DNA from: an uncultured Pelagibacteraceae bacterium
GTDB lineage: Bacteria > Pseudomonadota > Alphaproteobacteria > Pelagibacterales > Pelagibacteraceae
DNA: 64,000 nt
Direction of reading: 5' to 3'
NCBI GenBank assembly: GCA_902576335.1
Contig: CACGVC010000002.1
Location: 62,001 to 126,000, forward strand
Notes under the pieces: generated by a model
Database searches by the model: none
Told to the model about the DNA's origin: nothing
What the model saw: the letters and a program-made list of their open reading frames with translations, nothing else
Program-made: the position numbers and the translations under genes
In this document: positions 56,576-64,000 of the stretch, piece after piece
Position numbering within the stretch: the first letter of the stretch is position 1
Layout: each line of letters starts with the position of its first letter

Positions 56576-58977
56576 AAATTACATTTGACTGGCTCAAAGA
56601 TCATTTAAAAACAAATTTAAAAGAAAAAAATCTTTTAGAACAACTTACCAATGTTGGATTAGAGGTAGAAGGAGTACAAAATCTTTCCTCAGATAAAGAA
56701 CTTTTTAAAGTTGCTAAAATTATTAAAACAATAAAGCATCCAAATGCAGATCGACTAAAAGTTTGTGATGTTGATGTTGGAGAAAAACAATTTAAAAAAG
56801 TTGTATGTGGGGCTGCTAATGCAGTTGAAGGACTAATTACAGTATACGCACCTCCAGGATCGATTATTCCAAAAACTAAAACAAAACTAGTTGTGGCTAA
56901 AATAAGAGGAGTTACTTCTTATGGAATGCTTTGCTCAGAGTCTGAATTAAATTTATCTGATGAGAGTGATGGTATAATTAAACTATCATCAGTATACAAA
57001 AAAAATATTGGCAAGAGTTATTTTTTAAAATCAAAATCTAATTTGATTGATTTATCTATAACACCTAATAGACCAGATTGTCTTGGCATAAGAGGAATTG
57101 CAAGAGATCTGGCCGCTTCAGGCTTTGGAAAATTGATTGATTTTAAAAAAAAAAAAATTAAATCAAATAATAGACAATCTTTAAAAGTAAAAATAAAAAA
57201 AGAAAAAAATCAGGGATGTAGCATATTTGGTAGTTGCCTCATTACTGATGTAAAAAATACTGAAAGTCCTCAATGGCTTAAGGACAAATTGATTTCAATA
57301 GGCCAAAAACCAATTTCTGCAATAGTTGATATTACAAATTATGTAATGTTTGATCTTAATCGCCCGTTACATGCTTATGATGCTGATAAAATCGAAAAGG
57401 GTATTATTGTTCGAAATTCAAAATTGGGAGAAAAATTTACTGCTTTAGATAATAAGGATTATAAGCTGGAAGATGGAATGTGCGTAATCACTGACTACAA
57501 AGGTGTTTTAGGACTGGGCGGAATTATTGGTGGAACAAGATCAGGAACAGAATTAGATACAAAGAATATATTATTAGAGTCAGCTTATTTTAAACCTGGA
57601 TCCATAAGGACCACGGCAAAAAAATTGAATCTTGATACTGATGCAAAGTTTAGATTTGAAAGAGGAATTGATCCATTATCAATTGAGGATGGCTTAAATA
57701 AAGCTGCAATATTAATCAAAGAAATTTGTGGTGGTAATATCAGTAAAATTGATATTAAAAAAATTGAAACTCATAAAACAAAAATAATTAAATTTGATAT
57801 AAATTTAATTGAAAAAATAGCAGGTTTTAAAATTTCTAATAATGAAATTTTTAAAATTTTAGAAAATCTTGGTTTCAAATTTAAAAAGAAAAAAAATTTT
57901 TTTGAATTGACTGTTCCATCATGGAGACCTGATATTACGCAAGAAATAGATATTGTAGAAGAATTGGTCAGAATAAGTGGTTACGACAAAATACGGATTA
58001 TAGATCCAATCAAGGAAAGAAAGAAGTCTACTTTAAATAAATCCCAAAAATTATTTCATTTTTTACAGAGATCAATTGCTTCAAAAGGTTATTTAGAAGC
58101 AATCACTTGGTCATTTACAGACTCAAATTACAATAATTATTTCAGAGACACTAAGAAAGAAATTAAGATTGTGAATCCAATAAGTACGGAATTAGATGTT
58201 TTGAGAAATTCAATATTCTCAAACTTGATAATATATATGAATAAAAATCTTGATAGAGGTTTTAAGGATTTATCAATTTATGAAATTGGCCCAACTTTTA
58301 CTGGTTCTAAGCCTGGTGAACAAAATACAGTAGTATGTGGTTTATCATCAGGAAAAAAATCAAGATTGTCTTGGATTGAAAAAGAGAGAAATGTTGATGT
58401 CTTTGATGTCAAAAAAGATGTAGTCCAAACTTTAATTGAGGCAGGGTATAAATCAGAGGAATTTTTTATAGACAACAAAACTCCAAATTATTATCATCCT
58501 GGTAAATCTGGTAGATTATTTTTAAAAAAAAACGCAGACTTAGTAGCAGCCTATTTTGGAGAAATTCACCCCAACATAACTAAAAAAATCGATATGAAAA
58601 CAGAGTCTTTAGTAGGTTTTGAAATTTTTTTAGACAATTTGAAATTACCAGCAAAAACCTTAAATGATCAAAAAAATAAATTTAATGTCTCAGATTATCA
58701 AAAGTCTGAAAGAGATTTTGCATTTATCATAAGCAAAGATGTTAATGCGCAAGACCTAATTAATGCTATTGCAAGTGTAGATCAGAATTTAATTAGCAAT
58801 ATTAGAGTTTTTGATGTTTATGTGGGTGATAATATTCCAAAGAATCAAAAATCGATAGCAATAAGTGTTACGATCCAATCTACAGAGAAAACATTAAATG
58901 ATAATGATTTAGAAAACATTAATAAATTAATTATTGAAACAGTAGAAAATAAAACTGGTGCAAAGATCCGTTCTTAA
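56572..58977 (+). CDS. pheT: Phenylalanyl-tRNA synthetase beta subunit
   Basis: Non-catalytic partner carrying editing and tRNA-binding modules. The 801-residue protein has the EMAP-like tRNA-binding domain at about 40-150 ([19 protein letters not shown]), the B3/4 editing domain, the B5 domain ([17 protein letters not shown]) and the C-terminal anticodon-binding FDX-ACB domain. The length is normal. lepA starts 5 bp after its stop. Confidence 0.96.
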   Translation: MKITFDWLKDHLKTNLKEKNLLEQLTNVGLEVEGVQNLSSDKELFKVAKIIKTIKHPNADRLKVCDVDVGEKQFKKVVCGAANAVEGLITVYAPPGSIIPKTKTKLVVAKIRGVTSYGMLCSESELNLSDESDGIIKLSSVYKKNIGKSYFLKSKSNLIDLSITPNRPDCLGIRGIARDLAASGFGKLIDFKKKKIKSNNRQSLKVKIKKEKNQGCSIFGSCLITDVKNTESPQWLKDKLISIGQKPISAIVDITNYVMFDLNRPLHAYDADKIEKGIIVRNSKLGEKFTALDNKDYKLEDGMCVITDYKGVLGLGGIIGGTRSGTELDTKNILLESAYFKPGSIRTTAKKLNLDTDAKFRFERGIDPLSIEDGLNKAAILIKEICGGNISKIDIKKIETHKTKIIKFDINLIEKIAGFKISNNEIFKILENLGFKFKKKKNFFELTVPSWRPDITQEIDIVEELVRISGYDKIRIIDPIKERKKSTLNKSQKLFHFLQRSIASKGYLEAITWSFTDSNYNNYFRDTKKEIKIVNPISTELDVLRNSIFSNLIIYMNKNLDRGFKDLSIYEIGPTFTGSKPGEQNTVVCGLSSGKKSRLSWIEKERNVDVFDVKKDVVQTLIEAGYKSEEFFIDNKTPNYYHPGKSGRLFLKKNADLVAAYFGEIHPNITKKIDMKTESLVGFEIFLDNLKLPAKTLNDQKNKFNVSDYQKSERDFAFIISKDVNAQDLINAIASVDQNLISNIRVFDVYVGDNIPKNQKSIAISVTIQSTEKTLNDNDLENINKLIIETVENKTGAKIRS

Positions 58978-58982
58978 TAAAA

Positions 58983-60791
58983 ATGACCACAATTGATCAT
59001 ATAAGAAATTTTGCAATAATCGCGCATATAGACCATGGCAAATCTACAATAGCAGACAGAATAATTCATAGATGTGGAGGATTGACAGAAAGAGAGATGA
59101 AAGCTCAAGTGCTAGACTCAATGGATATTGAGCGAGAAAGAGGGATAACTATCAAAGCTCAAACAGTGAAACTTAATTACAAATCTAAAAATGGTAAAGA
59201 ATATATTTTGAATATAATAGATACACCTGGTCATGTAGACTTTAGTTATGAGGTAAGTAGATCTTTATATGCTTGTGAAGGCTCTATACTTATTGTTGAT
59301 AGCACACAAGGTGTAGAGGCGCAGACATTAGCAAATGTATATCAAGCTATGGATATAAATCATGAAATTATACCTGTGTTAAATAAAATTGATTTACCGG
59401 CATCAGATTTAGATAGGACAAAAAAACAAATAGAGGATGTGATTGGTATTGAAACTGAAAATGCTATTCCTTGTTCTGGTAAAACAGGTGAAGGTATAGA
59501 TGACATATTGGAACAAATAGTCAATCAGCTACCTGGACCAAAGGGTAATTTAAATCAAGATTTAAAGTGTCTGCTGGTAGATAGTTGGTATGACACTTAT
59601 CTTGGAGTTGTAATTTTAGTTAGGGTTATTAATGGAAAAATTATCAAAAACATGAAAATAAAAATGCTTTCAACCAACCAAGATTACATTGTTGAAAAAG
59701 TAGGTTTATTTACGCCAAAGCCAAAAGATGTGAGTGAACTTAATTCTGGAGAAATTGGATTTATAACAACTGGAATTAAAGTTTTATCAGACACGAAAGT
59801 TGGAGACACAATTTGCGATGCTTCAAAACCAATAGTTGAGGCTTTGCCAGGTTTCAAACCAAGTAAACCGGTAGTTTTTTGCGGCTTATTTCCTGTTGAT
59901 AGCTCTGAGTATCAAAAATTGAAAGATGGTTTAGCAAAGTTACAACTAAATGATGCTAGCTTTTCTTATGAGGCAGAGTCTTCATCAGCCTTAGGTTTAG
60001 GTTTTAGATGTGGTTTTCTTGGATTATTGCATCTTGAAATAATAACAGAAAGGTTAGAGAGAGAATTTGATGTTAACTTATTAACAACTACACCAGGTGT
60101 TGTCTATAAAGTAAAACTTAACAATGGAGAAACTAAAGATTTACAAAATCCCTCAAGTTTACCTGATCCAACATTTATTAATTCTATAGAGGAACCATGG
60201 ATCAAAGCTACAATAATCACACCAGATAATTATTTAGGTCCCATAATGAAATTGTGTCAGGATAAAAGAGGAATTCAAACAAATCTTAGCTACTCTGGTA
60301 ATAGAGCTGTAATTTCTTATGAGCTACCACTAAATGAAGTAGTATTTGATTTTAACGATCGAATTAAATCTATGACAAGCGGATATGCAAGTTTTGATTA
60401 TGAAATACTTGAGCACCGAGAGGGTGATTTAGTAAAACTTGGCATTTTGGTCAACAGCGAACCAGTCGATGCTCTAGCAATGATGATTCACAAAGATTTT
60501 GCTCAAAAAACAGGGAGGGAAGTTTGTGAAAAATTAAAGGATCTAATCCCTAGACATAATTTTATGATACCAGTTCAAGCTGCGATAGGAGGAAAAATTA
60601 TAGCTAGAGAAACTATAAAGGGTTTTAAAAAAGACGTACTTACCAAAATCCACGGCGGTGGAGCTACGGATAGAAAAAGAAAGCTTTTAGAAAAACAAAA
60701 AAAAGGTAAGGCAAGATCAAAACAGTTTGGTAGAGTAGAGATTCCACAAGAAGCATTCATTGGTGTTCTTAAAATTAATAAGGAAAAATAA
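58983..60791 (+). CDS. lepA: Elongation factor 4 (LepA)
   Basis: Ribosome-dependent GTPase linked to translation initiation and back-translocation. The 602-residue protein has the G1 motif [13 protein letters not shown], switch [26 protein letters not shown] and NKIDLP, followed by EF-G-like domains and the LepA-specific C-terminal domain ([19 protein letters not shown]). The length is typical. It overlaps only a long-start version of the downstream gene. Confidence 0.96.
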   Translation: MTTIDHIRNFAIIAHIDHGKSTIADRIIHRCGGLTEREMKAQVLDSMDIERERGITIKAQTVKLNYKSKNGKEYILNIIDTPGHVDFSYEVSRSLYACEGSILIVDSTQGVEAQTLANVYQAMDINHEIIPVLNKIDLPASDLDRTKKQIEDVIGIETENAIPCSGKTGEGIDDILEQIVNQLPGPKGNLNQDLKCLLVDSWYDTYLGVVILVRVINGKIIKNMKIKMLSTNQDYIVEKVGLFTPKPKDVSELNSGEIGFITTGIKVLSDTKVGDTICDASKPIVEALPGFKPSKPVVFCGLFPVDSSEYQKLKDGLAKLQLNDASFSYEAESSSALGLGFRCGFLGLLHLEIITERLEREFDVNLLTTTPGVVYKVKLNNGETKDLQNPSSLPDPTFINSIEEPWIKATIITPDNYLGPIMKLCQDKRGIQTNLSYSGNRAVISYELPLNEVVFDFNDRIKSMTSGYASFDYEILEHREGDLVKLGILVNSEPVDALAMMIHKDFAQKTGREVCEKLKDLIPRHNFMIPVQAAIGGKIIARETIKGFKKDVLTKIHGGGATDRKRKLLEKQKKGKARSKQFGRVEIPQEAFIGVLKINKEK

Positions 60792-60795
60792 ATTT

Positions 60796-61575
60796 GTGAC
60801 TTATTTAGTTTTTATTTTGATAATATTGAATATTTTATTATTAATTGCGTATAATAAAAGAAAAATAAAAAAATACTTTTATAAAACAAAAATCTTAGAA
60901 AAAGATATTACAGATTTACACTTAATTTTTAATTTAAAAAAGGTCAGCAATGATTTAAGTGGGCCTACTAAAAATTCAATTGTTAAAAACTTTTGTATAA
61001 CGGCTGAAAATCAAATAATTGGTATGACTTCAAATTATGAGTCATGGATAATTTCTGTGTTAAGTACAACCAGTAAAAATATCTTTGAATTTGGAACTTG
61101 TAGCGGAAAAACTACTTATTTGATGGCGTTAAATTCCGACAAAGACTCTAAAATTTATACCATAACTTTAGATCCCTCAGATACCGATAAAATTTATAAA
61201 ACAAATGATGATAGTAAAATTGCACAAAAAAATATAGTTAATGAGACAATTTATGATAAATTTCTATTCTCAGGTGAACCTGAAGAGAAAAAAATAAAAG
61301 TATTTTTTATGAACTCTCTAACATTTGATGAAAGTAATTTTTTAAATAAAATGGACCTAATATTTATTGATGGTGGACATACTTTTTCAGTAATCAAAAA
61401 TGATAGTGAAAAGGCCTTTAAGATGGTAAAATCAAAGGGTGTTGTACTTTGGCATGATTACAATCCAGGTAAAAATTCATCTAAAGATGTAGTTAGATAT
61501 CTTAATTCTATTTCTAAAAATAAAGAAATTTTCAAAATAAAGAATACCTCTTTATGTTTTTATCAAAAAGATTAA
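60796..61575 (+). CDS. Membrane-anchored class I SAM-dependent methyltransferase
   Basis: The 259-residue protein begins with one hydrophobic helix (TYLVFILIILNILLLIAY) then a cytoplasmic Rossmann methyltransferase: motif I FEFGTCSGKTTYL and the later MDLIFIDGGHTFSVIKND and VLWHDYNPG, resembling the Methyltransf_24 and cephalosporin hydroxylase-like group seen in polysaccharide loci. Start: GTG at 60796, chosen because an ATG at 60760 would overlap lepA by 32 bp. Substrate unknown. Confidence 0.65.
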   Translation: MTYLVFILIILNILLLIAYNKRKIKKYFYKTKILEKDITDLHLIFNLKKVSNDLSGPTKNSIVKNFCITAENQIIGMTSNYESWIISVLSTTSKNIFEFGTCSGKTTYLMALNSDKDSKIYTITLDPSDTDKIYKTNDDSKIAQKNIVNETIYDKFLFSGEPEEKKIKVFFMNSLTFDESNFLNKMDLIFIDGGHTFSVIKNDSEKAFKMVKSKGVVLWHDYNPGKNSSKDVVRYLNSISKNKEIFKIKNTSLCFYQKD

Positions 61576-61603
61576 ATTTTTATAATTAAGGTTGAAAAAT
61601 ATT

Positions 61604-62974
61604 TTAGTCAAACTTCATTTTTTGAATAAAATTATTTAAATCCTCAGGTGTTCCTAACCCCCACATTTTATCTACTTTATGAATTTTTATTTTTTTATTT
61701 TTCTGCAGAAATTCATTATAAACTGGACAGACATAAAATTCATTATTCACTCTAATATTTTTTTTAATCATTTCTTCAGCAGATTTAACGTAATCAGAAC
61801 CATGTTTCCAATAATAAACCCCAACAGTTGCGTTCCTTGAAATAACTTTTTTTTCTGCAACTTCTGTTACAAATCCCTCATTATTACATTTTGCATAAGA
61901 CCATTTTGGATGGATTGCTTCGAAAGTTAAAATCGCACCATCTAAATTTTTTGAGTTAAAGTCATAAAACGCTTTTGAACTATTCCAATTAATATATTGA
62001 TCAGAGTTTGCAATTATTAGTGGATCATTATTGTTGATAAACTCTTTAGCTAACAGCGTAGTGCAAGCTGCTCCTTCTGTTAAATGATCTAATTCAATAA
62101 TTTTGCAATTTGGTTGTAAAATTTTTAAAACACTTTTAATATTATATTTTTCCTGGTGTTCTTTCTGAATAATAAATATGTAATTAGCTTGTAAATTTAA
62201 ACTTTCAATTACCCATTGTATCATTGGTTTATTGTCAATCTCAATTAAAGGTTTTGGGAATATATAACCAGCATCAAAAAATCTTTTACCTGCTCCAGCC
62301 ATAGGAATTAAGATATTCATCTTATTATCTTCCCATGATACATTTTTTTTATTGATCATTTTTTTAGACGTTAAATTGAGCCTAATTTTTTTTAAGTTTA
62401 ATTCTTCAATTTTTTTAATTGGTAAAAGTTTTGCTCCAGAAGAAATAGCAGCTTCCCTTCCGTAATGAGAATCTTCAATTATTAGAGCTTCTGACGGATA
62501 TATCCCGAACTTAACAAAAATTCTTAGATATATTTCTGGATTTGGTTTTGGTTTGTTAATGTCTTCATTCGATAATTTAAAGTCTACATACTTTTCAATT
62601 CCAAGTTTATTTAAACAAATATTTAAAGTAGAATTTACAGCATTTGTAGCGACAACAATTTTATATTTATTGTGTAAATTCTTCATAATTTTTATTATTT
62701 TATTATTTTTTTTAATCTTTCTTCTAAGAATTTCAGATGTTATTTTTTGTTTAAATTTCTGTATCTTTGAAAAAAATTTTTTAGGGAGTTTTTTAGTTTT
62801 TTGAAGAAGTTTTAATTTTTCAATTGTAGGCAAACCATCAAAAATTTTCACATGATCATCAATAGAAATTTCATCAAAATTATATTTTTTTAATGCTGAA
62901 TTTAAGGCTTCAAAATGTATTAACTTTGTATTAACCAACACTCCATCCAGATCAAATATAATAACCTTTATCAT
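61604..62974 (-). CDS. HAD-superfamily hydrolase fused to a sugar-type nucleotidyltransferase
   Basis: The 456-residue protein joins two enzymes. Residues 1-205 form a HAD-IA phosphatase (DLDGVLVNT with nucleophile D8, TNAVN, KPKPNPEIY and IEDSHYGREAA). Residues about 219-456 form a GT-A nucleotidyltransferase (MNILIPMAGAGKRFF and FPKPLIEI), like enzymes that make NDP-sugars or NDP-alcohols. The pairing suggests one protein that both dephosphorylates and activates a sugar- or polyol-phosphate for surface glycans. The internal ATG at residue 219 could also start a separate form. It shares the minus strand with the GDPD-like gene. Confidence 0.72.
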   Translation of the reverse strand: MIKVIIFDLDGVLVNTKLIHFEALNSALKKYNFDEISIDDHVKIFDGLPTIEKLKLLQKTKKLPKKFFSKIQKFKQKITSEILRRKIKKNNKIIKIMKNLHNKYKIVVATNAVNSTLNICLNKLGIEKYVDFKLSNEDINKPKPNPEIYLRIFVKFGIYPSEALIIEDSHYGREAAISSGAKLLPIKKIEELNLKKIRLNLTSKKMINKKNVSWEDNKMNILIPMAGAGKRFFDAGYIFPKPLIEIDNKPMIQWVIESLNLQANYIFIIQKEHQEKYNIKSVLKILQPNCKIIELDHLTEGAACTTLLAKEFINNNDPLIIANSDQYINWNSSKAFYDFNSKNLDGAILTFEAIHPKWSYAKCNNEGFVTEVAEKKVISRNATVGVYYWKHGSDYVKSAEEMIKKNIRVNNEFYVCPVYNEFLQKNKKIKIHKVDKMWGLGTPEDLNNFIQKMKFD

Positions 62975-62977
62975 GAT

Positions 62978-63403
62978 TTATTTATATTTCTCTATAAAAT
63001 CTGAGCAAATTCCTAAACAGTTTATTTTTTTATAACTAACTCTTTCTGGTAAAACACAAATACTTTTAGGTAATATTTTTTTACCCGGATACGTCCAAAT
63101 ATACCCTTTACTAGTTATAGTATAATCATCATCTTGGTGCCAAAAATAATGCGCTTTAATTTGATCTAAAGCCATTAAGGCTTCATTTGTTTTTGCGTGA
63201 CACCATATCTTATCATTTTGAAGGAAATTTTTATCAATTTCAAATTGATTGAAATCGTGACCTAGAAAAAATTTACCATTCTCAAATCTTACATCTACTT
63301 CAACATCAAATCCGTTCTCCAAAGCTTCGTTAATATAATCAGGACTATTTTCTCTATCCTTATCAATATTATTAATATTTCCTCTATGTGAAATTAAATA
63401 CAT
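62978..63403 (-). CDS. Short glycerophosphodiester phosphodiesterase-like protein
   Basis: The 141-residue protein opens MYLISHRGN and has the GDPD pattern of His-Arg-Gly, ENSPDYINEALENG, then VEVDVRFENGKFFLGHD with the metal-binding acidic residues and second His. It is only about half the usual GDPD length and ends before the C-terminal catalytic glutamates, so it may be a specialised small clade or incomplete. It lies 3 bp upstream of the HAD-nucleotidyltransferase gene, so the two are probably coupled. The start at 63403 is preferred to one 21 bp earlier. Confidence 0.6.
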   Translation of the reverse strand: MYLISHRGNINNIDKDRENSPDYINEALENGFDVEVDVRFENGKFFLGHDFNQFEIDKNFLQNDKIWCHAKTNEALMALDQIKAHYFWHQDDDYTITSKGYIWTYPGKKILPKSICVLPERVSYKKINCLGICSDFIEKYK

Positions 63404-63467
63404 ATATATCTTTAATATAATCAATTTTATTTTTAATAACTATTAGATTATACATTTAGTATTATTT

Positions 63468-63557
63468 GGAGAGGTGGCCGAGTGGTTGAAGGCGCACGCT
63501 TGGAAAGCGTGTATAGAGGAAACTCTATCATGGGTTCGAATCCCATTCTCTCCGCCA
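63468..63557 (+). tRNA. tRNA-Ser (anticodon GGA)
   Basis: 90-nt cloverleaf with acceptor GGAGAGG/TCTCTCC (one G-U), discriminator G, encoded CCA, anticodon stem CACGC/GCGTG around TTGGAAA (anticodon GGA, reading TCC/TCT), the long variable arm expected of serine tRNA (TATAGAGGAAACTCTATCA) and T-arm GGTTCGAATCC. Confidence 0.95.
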
Positions 63558-63671
63558 TTAAAAAGATCAGTATTTTCAACCCTAATTAAGTAATTTTAAT
63601 TGACGTAATATATTATAAGTGAACAAATTTTTTAAAAAAATGTTATAGTAATATTTTCCGATATATAAAAA

Positions 63672-64000
63672 ATGACAAACAAAAATAATTATCAAGCAGA
63701 CTCTATTAAAGTTCTTAAAGGTCTAGAAGCGGTTAGAAAAAGACCTGGGATGTATATTGGTGATACTGATGATGGCACCGGCTTGCACCACATGGTTTAT
63801 GAAGTTGTTGACAATTCAATTGACGAAGCATTAGCAGGTTATTGTAAAAATATTCATGTTAAAATTAACTCTAATGGAACAATTACAGTTAGTGATGATG
63901 GTAGAGGAATTCCAGTGGATATTCATAAAGGGGAAAAAAAATCTGCAGCAGAAGTTATCATGACACAATTACACGCAGGAGGTAAATTTGATCATGACTC
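63672..64000 (+). CDS. gyrB: DNA gyrase subunit B, 3' end outside window
   Basis: ATPase subunit of gyrase. The visible 109 codons from ATG 63672 give the N-terminal GHKL ATPase start: [19 protein letters not shown], the ATP-site Asn and catalytic-base Glu region [14 protein letters not shown], and [11 protein letters not shown]. The frame continues past the edge. It follows tRNA-Ser by 114 bp of AT-rich sequence that should hold its promoter. GyrB rather than ParE is favoured by the opening [18 protein letters not shown]. Confidence 0.92.
   Translation, partial: MTNKNNYQADSIKVLKGLEAVRKRPGMYIGDTDDGTGLHHMVYEVVDNSIDEALAGYCKNIHVKINSNGTITVSDDGRGIPVDIHKGEKKSAAEVIMTQLHAGGKFDHD

Overview
The window is a gene-dense, strongly AT-rich stretch of bacterial chromosome. 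Most genes abut or overlap by 1-17 bp, and intergenic gaps seldom exceed 200 bp. Its content and order point to a streamlined marine alphaproteobacterium of the SAR11 (Pelagibacterales) type. The supporting signs are an irr/fabA-fabB-fabI cluster, an rpsT-dnaA-dnaN junction, a carD-fdxA-terB-SUV3 helicase cluster, COQ7 and ubiE/ubiB quinone genes, and pervasive A/T-ending codons. The organism is inferred from this pattern, not from a marker-gene search. I saw no rRNA, CRISPR array, insertion sequence or prophage.

Layout. 1-4702: infB (cut by the window edge), rbfA, rpsO, pnp. 4744-6984: a secreted protein joining a C-type lectin domain to a predicted beta-barrel. 6987-12315: fabI-fabB-fabA diverging from an Irr-type Fur regulator, then katG; near-consensus Irr operators lie in front of irr/fabA and katG. 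12337-13496: a hydroxylase, a DUF2061 membrane protein, and a 59-residue Cys-rich protein behind two Fur-like boxes. 13512-18627 (minus strand): SH3 protein, ThiF-like protein, dut, coaBC, ubiB, ubiE. 18660-22714: mutM, rpsT, an intergenic region with three spaced repeats, dnaA, dnaN. 22711-29801: plsC-like, lysA, a small LptM-like lipoprotein, argH, a TlpA-like thioredoxin, a HIG1-type protein, an esterase, an HNH protein, coq7, dsbB and a DedA-family protein. 29861-36899: tRNA-Leu, acyl-CoA ligase, a 25-residue polybasic peptide with its own terminator, then carD, fdxA, terB and a SUV3-like helicase on the minus strand, a thioesterase and tRNA-Arg. 36972-44317: thiolase, a pyruvate dehydrogenase E1 carrying its own lipoyl domain, E2, an EamA transporter, uppP. 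44424-50444: gltD-gltB behind an inverted repeat. 50437-60791: a hydrolase, a glycosyltransferase, and the translation run thrS-infC-rpmI-rplT-pheS-pheT-lepA. 60796-63403: a small accessory group (anchored methyltransferase, HAD-nucleotidyltransferase fusion, GDPD-like protein), then tRNA-Ser and the start of gyrB.

The window is mainly core information processing, lipid and quinone synthesis, nitrogen assimilation and central carbon metabolism. The least explained signals are regulatory or small: the three repeats before dnaA, the Irr and Fur sites, the Cys-rich and polybasic mini-proteins, the gltDB inverted repeat, the lipoyl-AceE fusion and the lectin-barrel protein.
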